Assembly: GCF_015207245.1 (NCBI RefSeq)
Contig: NZ_JADEXF010000135.1
Location: 1 to 7,552, forward strand
Direction: 5' to 3'
Source: Nostoc cf. edaphicum LEGE 07299
GTDB lineage: Bacteria > Cyanobacteriota > Cyanobacteriia > Cyanobacteriales > Nostocaceae
Length of the DNA: 7,552 bases
The translations under genes were made by a program, and so were the position numbers. The notes under the pieces are model-generated. The model was not told where the DNA came from and made no database searches. It saw only the letters and a list, made by a program, of their open reading frames with translations. The number at the start of each line of letters is the position of its first letter. Within the stretch, counting starts at the first letter, position 1. Below are positions 1 through 5,759 of this stretch, in pieces.

Positions 1-408
1 GTACAACGGAATTCCAACCAGTGTTCCTGATATCGCTTTCATGAGCGGAGATTGAACATCAAACTTCTCCAAGATGGTTGAAATTTCCTTTTCCCATTGT
101 GCGATCGTCGCATGAGCAAACTGACATTCGACCCCGTTTACAAAAAAACTCTCACCAATCGCACCCTCTTGCCGATCGCCCAAAATCCCGATCAACTCTG
201 AACCCTGATTTTGCTGACGCGCAAGGTGCAACTCTTCTTCAGAAGGCAATTCATCATAATAAAGCATCACATCGCAATCTGAGTATTCATCGCACAGCCC
301 TTCTGCGACTGAGCCTGTAACCATTACAGCTTTCGTTTTCGGGTTGGTGATATACGCTTTGACATTGCGTTTTACTAATTTCAACAAGTATTGAGTTTTA
401 TCAGTCAT
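1..408 (-). CDS. Nucleotidyltransferase-domain protein (3' end cut by window edge)
   Basis: The frame is open for 136 codons from the ATG at 408 to the window edge, so the C-terminus is missing. The visible protein carries the pol-beta nucleotidyltransferase signature: G32-S33 in VTGSVAEG, then D44 and D46 in YSDCDVMLYY, and a probable third carboxylate, E94, in NGVECQFAH. In this superfamily these residues hold the two metal ions for transfer of a nucleotidyl group. The substrate cannot be told; relatives include antibiotic adenylyltransferases, DUF4037-like proteins and the MNT toxin-antitoxin class. The start is well fixed because an in-frame TAA lies three codons upstream, although no clear Shine-Dalgarno is present. 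No transmembrane segment is seen. It is co-directional with the hybrid kinase gene upstream, but the 307-nt gap argues against tight coupling. The domain call is firm and the function is open. Confidence 0.82.
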   Translation of the reverse strand, partial: MTDKTQYLLKLVKRNVKAYITNPKTKAVMVTGSVAEGLCDEYSDCDVMLYYDELPSEEELHLARQQNQGSELIGILGDRQEGAIGESFFVNGVECQFAHATIAQWEKEISTILEKFDVQSPLMKAISGTLVGIPLY

Positions 409-484
409 GGATTGTTATGACTTGCGTAAAGGTATACATCCATGAAAAGCTACGGTTATTTGCTGTTTTTACGTGACAGCTAGT

Positions 485-550
485 ACCGCAAAGCGGAAGT
501 CAAAAGTTAACACTGAGCGGAGTCGAAGTGTCAAAAGTCAAAAGTCAAAA
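485..550. repeat. Heptanucleotide tandem repeat block (GTCAAAA units) with interrupted inverted repeat
   Basis: Three perfect tandem copies of GTCAAAA occupy 530-550, and a fourth copy stands at 499-505. Between them TTAACACT (507-514) and AGTGTCAA (527-534) form an inverted repeat with one mismatch around GAGCGGAGTCGA. A CCGC-AAA-GCGG mini-hairpin sits at 486-496. Short tandem heptad repeats between genes are typical of filamentous cyanobacteria. This block is non-coding on both strands as far as can be seen. Confidence 0.75.
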
Positions 551-645
551 GGAATATAGCGTAAGAGTTTCGTGGATTTGGAATGCGTGGTTTATTTACG
601 CCGTGCTGTACTAGTGTAGCAAACCGCGATGTTCTGGTTGTGGCT

Positions 646-669
646 TCAAGAGTGCTAAGTAACTCTTGA
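646..669 (-). terminator. Possible transcript-end hairpin downstream of the hybrid kinase
   Basis: TCAAGAGT (646-653) and ACTCTTGA (662-669) form a perfect 8-bp stem with an 8-nt loop, starting 46 nt past the hybrid kinase stop codon. No U-run follows on the minus strand, so it is not a canonical intrinsic terminator. It may be an mRNA 3'-end structure. The position is suggestive and the termination role is inferred. Confidence 0.3.
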
Positions 670-715
670 GAGAAACGGGGGGATTAAAGTAAGGATGAGA
701 AAATAGCAAAACTTG

Positions 716-2395
716 TCAACTTGATAATACTTCATCAAAGTATCGATCAATTTCTGCTATCAGAATTTCAAAGTCTACAGGCTTGGTTAAGTGGCATTTG
801 AAACCAGACTTCAGCGCAAGCTGCCGATCCTCTTGGCTACCGTAGCCGGTAAGTGCAATCAGAATTGAGCGAGTAAATTTGGAGTCTTTACTCAGTTCCT
901 GTGCAACGGCGAATCCATCCATTTCAGGAAGTCCGATGTCACAAATAATTACATGAGGCTCAAGCTTCTTTGCAGTTTCTACCCCTAAAATTCCATCCTT
1001 AGCAATGGAAACTTCATGCCCAAAATACTCAAGTACTGCTTGTAATGATACGGCTGAATCCTCGTTATCTTCGATGACTAAAATCTTCAACGATTTTTTC
1101 GCCGCCTCTGTAATCTCTAGGTCGTTGTCTAAGGTTGTAATCTCTTCGCATACGGGGAGAGTGACTTTGAATTCTGCTCCCAGATTGATCCCTCTACTTG
1201 AAGCTTCAACATTACCACCATGAAGTTCTACAAGACTTTTTACTACCGAAAGTCCCAAACCTAGCCCGCCCCTTGAACGATCTAAACTGCGATCGGCTTG
1301 GGTAAACGGCTCGAAAAGTTCTGGTAATATTGTCGGGTCTATCCCTATGCCTGTATCTCTTACGGATAAAACCGCTACACTACCTGAGCCATTCTCACCT
1401 GGAATAACTGAGAAATCCACCCAGATTGTCCCATCTGGCTGAGAAAACTTTAAAGCGTTATCAAGAAGGTTCCCAAAGATTTGGAAGAAGCGAGTGGAAT
1501 CAACATAAGCCCACACGGGCTTGTTTGGCAGGTCTTCTACTACATTAAGGTTCCATCTCTTGATTGCTTGTGCATGGTCATTGAGACTCTGGCGAACCAA
1601 TTCCACCAGATTAACCTTTTCAAGGTTTAATGAAATCTTCCCATAAGTGATGGACGATACGTCAAGTAACTCATCGATCAATTTGGAGAGGTGCTTAATC
1701 TGGTTTTGCATCATTAAAACTGTTTCCCCAACTGCACCAGTCTGTCCTAGCTTCAACTTCAGTAGCTGAACGCCGTTGGAGATGGGGGCAACGGGATTCC
1801 TCAGTTCGTGAGCCAGCATGGCAATAAATTTGTCTTTCAGGGCGTTTTGGTTCGTCAGTTTCTGGAAAAGTTGCACGTTAGCGATCGCAACTGCTGTAGT
1901 ATCTGTCAAAATCTCAAGGAGTCCGATCTCTTCGGGTGTGGCGAGGTGGCGTGTACTCCAGTAGGCTCCGATCGCACCCAGTGGATCGGAAACTCTTATA
2001 GGAACCATCACTAAACTTTTGACAAAAGTTACCTTGTACGCCTCAATCGGAATTCGTGCATCCTGGTAAATGTCTTCAATTATGGCTGCTTTTTTATTGA
2101 GCATTGCCCAACCGGAGATGCAAGACTTGAGCGGAAAACGCATACCTTTCCAAAGTGGCCCAATGGCGTTTTCATCGACATAGTGGCAACATTCACCATC
2201 CCGCAATACAAAAGTTACTCCATCAGCATTTGTGAGATCGCGAGCAGCCAAACGCACAATCTCAATAATTTCCTCAATAGTCCGCACACAAGCCAAATCC
2301 TTCACTACCGAAAGCAGCCTGTTGTAAGACGAAATGCTATAGCTTTGATCTGAATTCTGTTCTTGAGAGATGGAGGTTTGTAATATATTTTTCAT
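716..2395 (-). CDS. Hybrid sensor histidine kinase / response regulator (GAF-HisKA-HATPase-REC)
   Basis: The product is a 559-residue soluble signalling protein with no membrane segment or signal peptide. In order it has a GAF sensor domain (about 25-180), a HisKA domain with phospho-acceptor H196 in LAHELRNPV, and an HATPase domain. The HATPase shows an N-box (N309, N313 in FGNLLDNALKF), a G1 box (RDTGIGI near 346-352) and a glycine-rich RGGLGLGLSVV. A C-terminal receiver (about 436-555) has acidic E442/D443, phospho-acceptor D486 in CDIGLPEMDG, T516 and K538 in LTKPV. All catalytic residues are present, so autophosphorylation and transfer to its own receiver are expected. The ATG at 2395 is chosen because CGGAG ends 5 nt upstream; a TTG at 2410 would add five residues and place that ribosome site inside the gene. 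The GAF ligand is unknown, and no clear bilin-binding motif is visible. No partner regulator lies nearby. Confidence 0.95.
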   Translation of the reverse strand: MKNILQTSISQEQNSDQSYSISSYNRLLSVVKDLACVRTIEEIIEIVRLAARDLTNADGVTFVLRDGECCHYVDENAIGPLWKGMRFPLKSCISGWAMLNKKAAIIEDIYQDARIPIEAYKVTFVKSLVMVPIRVSDPLGAIGAYWSTRHLATPEEIGLLEILTDTTAVAIANVQLFQKLTNQNALKDKFIAMLAHELRNPVAPISNGVQLLKLKLGQTGAVGETVLMMQNQIKHLSKLIDELLDVSSITYGKISLNLEKVNLVELVRQSLNDHAQAIKRWNLNVVEDLPNKPVWAYVDSTRFFQIFGNLLDNALKFSQPDGTIWVDFSVIPGENGSGSVAVLSVRDTGIGIDPTILPELFEPFTQADRSLDRSRGGLGLGLSVVKSLVELHGGNVEASSRGINLGAEFKVTLPVCEEITTLDNDLEITEAAKKSLKILVIEDNEDSAVSLQAVLEYFGHEVSIAKDGILGVETAKKLEPHVIICDIGLPEMDGFAVAQELSKDSKFTRSILIALTGYGSQEDRQLALKSGFKCHLTKPVDFEILIAEIDRYFDEVLSS

Positions 2396-2400
2396 AAAAA

Positions 2401-2405
2401 CTCCG
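2401..2405 (-). promoter_or_regulatory. Ribosome binding site deciding the hybrid kinase start
   Basis: On the minus strand CGGAG is followed by TTTTT and the ATG at 2395. This is a strong Shine-Dalgarno at 5-nt spacing and favours that ATG over the in-frame TTG at 2410. Confidence 0.75.
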
Positions 2406-2469
2406 AACAAAAAGATGTCTGTATAAAAACTTAAGTAAAGCGGGTAGGTTCAGCAGACACCTACTCTTA

Positions 2470-2498
2470 ACCGTAATCTTAAGATATTGAAAGTGCAA
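2470..2498 (-). promoter_or_regulatory. Possible sigma70-type promoter for the hybrid kinase
   Basis: On the minus strand TTGCAC (2493-2498) and TACGGT (2470-2475) are 17 nt apart, which would start transcription near 2463 and give a leader of about 70 nt. The -35 matches consensus well. The -10 keeps only the key T, A and T positions. The region is AT-rich, so chance matches are possible. Confidence 0.25.
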
Positions 2499-2545
2499 TC
2501 TTTTAACGCATTTTTCTCAATTTACGGTATAAAAATTTTTAAATA

Positions 2546-2565
2546 TTACAAGTAAATATTTGTAA
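2546..2565. promoter_or_regulatory. 20-nt dyad, possible regulator-binding site
   Basis: TTACAA (2546-2551) and TTGTAA (2560-2565) are perfect inverted halves separated by 8 nt, in the AT-rich gap upstream of the hybrid kinase. The layout resembles an operator for a dimeric regulator. It sits about 50 nt upstream of the proposed -35. No specific regulator motif is recognised, and AT-rich dyads arise easily by chance. Confidence 0.25.
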
Positions 2566-2631
2566 GTTTCTGATATGTCTAATACAACTTGTGATATTTG
2601 ATGTACTGCGGGTACGTAGTTAGTAAACTGA

Positions 2632-4542
2632 TTATTTGGCGATCGCTAAATAATACTCAAATCGCTCCCGGAGTTGTTCAACCGTCAAATTTTGAGTCCA
2701 GTATTCCACTAAAGCGTGACCAAATGCCCAGGCGTTGCGATCGGGTGCAGCGGTGTTTTCCAGCAGCAGTGGCCAAAGGGATAGCAATTCAAAGTTGAGC
2801 GACTTGGGGTTCAAGAGTGAGAAAAGCTCATATCCCATTTGTAGTTTACCAATGACAATTGGCAACTGTTCCACGGGAATTTGCTCCGCTAACATATACG
2901 CTAGGGCTGGAGATCCGGTTGAGAACGTAGAAACAAACTGAAGGACGGGACTTTTGAGCAATGCCGTTAATCCTTGTGTTGTCGTCATTTGGAAGGTGTA
3001 GTGGTCGATAATTTTGGCGGCGGCGACAATGCGAGTTTCTAAGTTACGCAAAAAGCGGGCGAGACGGAGTTGCTTGGTAGGTGCGATCGCATCCACTAAT
3101 CCCAACGATAGCGCCTCTACTCCCCAGGCAACTCGATTTGTTTTGCTGTCACTTGTAACCACAGGTAAAACTAGATTACAGAAGTTTCCTAGCAGTTTGG
3201 CGCGATACTCAGTGGCTTCTCTAATGGCAATTTCTTTGGCGCGATCGCCCCATTCCCAATCATAAGGTGGTTGCCATTCGCGGATGGGACGCAGCCGATC
3301 TACTTGAGTGACGATCGCGATCGCAGGTAAATCTGCAACTTCTGCTTTGATGTCTTGCAAAAAGTCCACATCCATTTGCAGTGCAGGATCGAGGGCAGGA
3401 GTAGCTAACAGCAGCAAATCTGAATTGATGGCATAATCAAGCACCAAATTTCGGAGTTTGGCACGGTTGACTTGTTCGTAACCAGGTGTATCCAAAAGCG
3501 TTAGAGTTTCGCCACTTTCAGTCTGCCATTGATAATTTTGAATGCGATCGGTACTGGGTAAAACGTCAACTGCTGCGAGATCCGCCTGAAATAGCGTATT
3601 AATCAGGCTACTTTTTCCCGATCCCGTGCGCCCCACCAGCAGAATATTCACGGGTTTTTGCTCAACCGCCTCGGCTGGTTGAGCTTGAGTCAGGATTTCT
3701 CGGAGTGTTTGGGTTTTTGGCTGGGGTAAAGTTGCTGGAGAAGCTACGGTTGCTGGAACTGGTAAGGTGCTACGTCCGTAAAGTGCGATCGCTTGTCGGC
3801 ATAAGTTTCTCAGGGCAGCTTCCCGGAATAACTGGCTCAAATTCCCCAATAATTGCTGAGTTGCTTGGTTACTAGAACCCTGACTGGCTTGTTTTGCCAC
3901 CGCCGCCACCGGATTTAAGATCCACTGTGCCCAGTTCCAAGCTTTCCAGAATTTCCGAGCCGATGGTTCCAACTTCCGGTAGACCTCATATCCTTGGTAT
4001 GCTTGTCCAACCGTCACCTGATTGAGGACAGGGGATAAATTTTGCATCCACCGATCCATATCATCCACCGTTCCGCGAATCAGCCCGTAAGCTTGGGGAA
4101 CGTAAATATTCAACAGGGGATATTGAACTTCAGGATTGTAGATATGAGCGATCGCTACGACTAAATCTTGGCATCGCGTCCAAAAAGTTTGCCAGTCTTC
4201 CCAAATCGGGCGATCGCTTTGTGCTGCTTGGAGAATTTCTTGAAGGGCGGTTTCTGCAAGTTTTGTGGTGTCACTTCCCACTGGTAGCTCTACAGTATCC
4301 TCTGCTGTCGATTCCAGTTCTTCACGGACTTGAGTTAATACAGCTTCTACTTGGTTAACAGCTGGTTGAGTCCATTTGACTAGCAGCCAACGCCAACCAA
4401 CAAATAAAACGGTGAATACACCCCAAATCCAATTAATGCCCCACGCATGAATTTGTGAACCGGCGGACACCAGTAAGAAAATGATGATAAACGCGATCGG
4501 GATTGCTAAGACTACCCACTGCCACAGTTTTAATCGCACCAT
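2632..4542 (-). CDS. Membrane-anchored GTPase (Era/HSR1-like G domain)
   Basis: The product has 636 residues. Two hydrophobic segments at about 8-27 and 37-56 should anchor it in a membrane as an N-terminal hairpin. A predicted helical linker (about 60-290) includes a proline- and alanine-rich stretch near 260-295. The G domain follows: P-loop GRTGSGKS (304-311), a likely G2 threonine near 331, DTPG (351-354), TQVD (412-415) in the G4 position, and a possible G5 around VTSDS (462-466). G4 departs from the usual N/TKxD because Gln replaces Lys. The C-terminal helical domain (about 500-636) has a hydrophobic stretch and may be distantly related to DUF697, which often follows such G domains; this is uncertain. 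The ATG at 4542 has GGGG close upstream. Such proteins are thought to act at membranes, but the role is unknown. It is dense in HIP1 sites (seven copies). Confidence 0.88.
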   Translation of the reverse strand: MVRLKLWQWVVLAIPIAFIIIFLLVSAGSQIHAWGINWIWGVFTVLFVGWRWLLVKWTQPAVNQVEAVLTQVREELESTAEDTVELPVGSDTTKLAETALQEILQAAQSDRPIWEDWQTFWTRCQDLVVAIAHIYNPEVQYPLLNIYVPQAYGLIRGTVDDMDRWMQNLSPVLNQVTVGQAYQGYEVYRKLEPSARKFWKAWNWAQWILNPVAAVAKQASQGSSNQATQQLLGNLSQLFREAALRNLCRQAIALYGRSTLPVPATVASPATLPQPKTQTLREILTQAQPAEAVEQKPVNILLVGRTGSGKSSLINTLFQADLAAVDVLPSTDRIQNYQWQTESGETLTLLDTPGYEQVNRAKLRNLVLDYAINSDLLLLATPALDPALQMDVDFLQDIKAEVADLPAIAIVTQVDRLRPIREWQPPYDWEWGDRAKEIAIREATEYRAKLLGNFCNLVLPVVTSDSKTNRVAWGVEALSLGLVDAIAPTKQLRLARFLRNLETRIVAAAKIIDHYTFQMTTTQGLTALLKSPVLQFVSTFSTGSPALAYMLAEQIPVEQLPIVIGKLQMGYELFSLLNPKSLNFELLSLWPLLLENTAAPDRNAWAFGHALVEYWTQNLTVEQLRERFEYYLAIAK

Positions 4543-4786
4543 TGCCCCATACCTGCTTTGAAATGTTAGAAAATTCGAGTTTTTGCAAAAATTACTCTTA
4601 TAAAAAGTCTATCGTCTTCAATGCAGGCAGGATATTTGGTATTCTGGGATTAATGGTAGACTCCTAATTATTAGGGATAAATGTTTTATTTTGCTGTAGG
4701 TAGCTAAAAAAACAACTGGATATTTATATTTCTAGATTAGAAGAAGTTTAAAATTGCTCAGTTGTCTATGAGAGCAAAATTTAATG
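4543..4786. other. Divergent intergenic region, unique part
   Basis: This AT-rich stretch lies between the start of the membrane GTPase gene (minus) and the repeat element before the toxin-antitoxin genes (plus). It must hold the GTPase promoter. TATAAG on the minus strand (4597-4602) is a possible -10 but has no good -35. A 13-nt palindrome lies at 4663-4675 and a 6-bp stem (TTGCTC/GAGCAA, 4754-4777) lies before the repeats. No coding frame or RNA gene is recognised. Confidence 0.5.
4663..4675. promoter_or_regulatory. 13-nt palindrome, possible operator
   Basis: CCTAAT and ATTAGG are perfect inverted halves around a single T. The site lies about 120 nt upstream of the GTPase start and 300 nt upstream of the antitoxin start, in a divergent promoter region. 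Its compactness resembles a dimeric repressor half-site pair, but no known regulator motif is recognised. Confidence 0.25.
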
Positions 4787-4788
4787 AA

Positions 4789-4963
4789 GAGTTCTGAGTT
4801 CCAAGTGCTGAGTGCTGAGTTGAAAGACCGCCCACACTCTTGCGGGTATCAACCTTCTCTCTATAAGAAGATTCCGCCCACACTCTTGCGGGGCTTTTAC
4901 GCCCTGTGCGGAAGTACTGAGTACTTCTTAAATTTACTCAGCACTCAGCACTCAGCACTGAGT
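4789..4963. repeat. Nested repeat element: opposing heptad arrays around a duplicated 19-mer core
   Basis: The left arm is five degenerate heptads (GAGTTCT, GAGTTCC, AAGTGCT, GAGTGCT, GAGTTGA; 4789-4823). The right arm is three perfect ACTCAGC heptads (4936-4956), the reverse complement of the same unit, ending in a small palindrome (4950-4963). A 17-nt stretch of the left arm (4804-4820) is the exact reverse complement of 4936-4952. The core holds two identical 19-mers, 4828-4846 and 4874-4892, each with CCGC/GCGG ends. It also holds a 7-bp hairpin, GAAGTAC-TGA-GTACTTC (4911-4927). The element has no coding content and ends 13 nt before the antitoxin ATG. It may be a mobile non-autonomous repeat or a structured leader; neither is proven. 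Confidence 0.8.
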
Positions 4964-4976
4964 GGGTAAACAAGCT

Positions 4977-5267
4977 ATGCAAACAATTACCGACATTGGT
5001 ACGCTGATTGTCAGCACACTCGGAACTTGTGGTGGTCGCCCTCGGATTGCGGGACACCGGATTACGGTACATAATATTGCGATCGATTTCAACGCAGGCA
5101 TGAAACCGGAAGAGATAGTTGTCCAAAGACCACAGCTAATGTTGGCACAAGTTTATGCAGCGCTAGCTTACTACTATGCTAACCAGGAAGTAATTGACAC
5201 GGAGATTGCCGCAGAAATTGAAGAATACGACCGTTTGGAAGCTGAGTACACGGCGAAGAGACAGTGA
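4977..5267 (+). CDS. DUF433 family antitoxin
   Basis: This 96-residue protein matches the DUF433 family: VSTLGTCGGRPRIAGHRITV near the N-terminus, then a GMKPEEIV segment and the LAQVYAALAYYYAN helix (about 59-73). DUF433 proteins are small helix-turn-helix-like proteins predicted to act as the antitoxin of PIN-like DUF5615 toxins, probably binding both the toxin and the operon's own promoter. The ATG at 4977 is preferred. A GTG at 4962 would add five residues but lies inside the repeat arm, and the family's conserved region begins after the ATG. No strong ribosome site is visible for either start. The stop overlaps the toxin start by 4 nt (GTGA), a sign of translational coupling. The acidic C-terminal tail (EIAAEIEEYDRLEAE) may contact the toxin; that part is inferred. 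Confidence 0.9.
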   Translation: MQTITDIGTLIVSTLGTCGGRPRIAGHRITVHNIAIDFNAGMKPEEIVVQRPQLMLAQVYAALAYYYANQEVIDTEIAAEIEEYDRLEAEYTAKRQ

Positions 5268-5638
5268 GCCAAATTCGTTTGTATTTAGATGAGGACAGTG
5301 TTGAGAAGTCCCTAATCAAAGCTTTCTGTAATGCAAACTTGGATGTTCTGACAGTGGCCGATGTGAGCAGGCAGAGCTATTCTGATGATGAGCAGCTAAT
5401 TTGGGCAACAGAGCAAGGGCGTGTTATCTATAGCTACAACCGAAGAGACTTTTGCTGCTTACATAACGAGTTTTTAGCCACAGAAAGAAATCATGCTGGC
5501 ATTATCTTGTTGCAGCAACAACGCTATTCCGTAGGGCAACAGTTACAAGGGTTGCTCAAGTTGGTTGCTACTCGTTCGGCTGAGGAGATGGTAAACCAAC
5601 TAGTATTTTTGAGTGCTTATATTGATAAAAGCTCTTAG
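5264..5638 (+). CDS. DUF5615 PIN-like toxin (predicted ribonuclease)
   Basis: This 124-residue protein shows the DUF5615 (Mut7-C/PIN-like) pattern. It has LDED at the N-terminus (D9, D11), SDDEQLIWA (D41, D42), GRVIYSYNRRDF (N59, D62), LH at 66-67, and HAGIILL (77-83) before a C-terminal helix. The acidic residues fit the metal site of PIN-fold RNases, so the expected activity is RNA cleavage that stops growth when the antitoxin is lost. All expected acidic positions are present, so it looks intact. The usual Thr/His before the Asn is Tyr here (YSYN). It starts with GTG inside the antitoxin stop (GTGA overlap) and has no clear ribosome site of its own, so it probably depends on re-initiation after the antitoxin. 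Toxicity is inferred from the family. Confidence 0.88.
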   Translation: MSQIRLYLDEDSVEKSLIKAFCNANLDVLTVADVSRQSYSDDEQLIWATEQGRVIYSYNRRDFCCLHNEFLATERNHAGIILLQQQRYSVGQQLQGLLKLVATRSAEEMVNQLVFLSAYIDKSS

Positions 5639-5682
5639 ACCACTGTCAGCATTTTAATTAATACTAGGAGCAACAATAAAAT

Positions 5683-5703
5683 TTATCAACGAAGTGTTGA
5701 TGA
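5683..5703. terminator. Possible terminator hairpin between convergent genes
   Basis: ATCAAC (5685-5690) and GTTGAT (5696-5701) form a perfect 6-bp stem with a 5-nt loop, extended by one G-U and one A-U pair. It lies between the toxin and the kinase-like gene, which converge. A U-rich stretch follows on the minus strand (AAATTTTATTG) and none on the plus strand, so it would serve the kinase-like gene better. The stem is short and weak. Confidence 0.3.
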
Positions 5704-5759
5704 CGAAAGTGCCAAAATAGGCAAAAATTGGACAGCACAAAATTTTCTGGCGATCGCTC

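Larger units (their letters stand above)
409..715. other. Intergenic region with small repeats
   Basis: This 307-nt gap separates the hybrid kinase stop from the nucleotidyltransferase start, both on the minus strand. It holds a small hairpin (CCGC-AAA-GCGG, 486-496), a heptad repeat block (499-550) and an 8-bp stem-loop (646-669). The only plus-strand reading frame noticed is a 13-codon ATG frame at 442-483, too short to call. No protein-coding signal or RNA gene is recognised. Any promoter for the nucleotidyltransferase should lie in about 409-480; a TATACC hexamer is present on the minus strand there, but no matching -35 was found. Confidence 0.6.

Noticed and set aside
78..320. 80-codon plus-strand open frame
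   Set aside because: It is antisense to the nucleotidyltransferase, whose catalytic motifs are clear; the plus-strand product is low-complexity and resembles no family.
2396..2410. TTG start at 2410 for the hybrid kinase
   Set aside because: A strong CGGAG site at 5 nt before the ATG at 2395 lies inside that extension.
2598..3265. Several plus-strand frames across the GTPase gene
   Set aside because: They are antisense shadows of a long gene with clear GTPase motifs.
4828..4892. CRISPR-like pair of 19-nt repeats
   Set aside because: There are only two copies, the repeats are short, the intervening sequence is structured, and no cas genes are present.
4784..4969. 61-codon plus-strand frame across the repeat element
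   Set aside because: It consists of translated heptad repeats and hairpins with no conserved protein signal.
4962..4976. GTG start at 4962 for the antitoxin
   Set aside because: It lies in the heptad repeat arm and adds five residues outside the conserved DUF433 region.
4938..5126. 62-codon minus-strand frame over the antitoxin start
   Set aside because: It is antisense to the well-supported DUF433 gene and partly encoded by the repeat arm.
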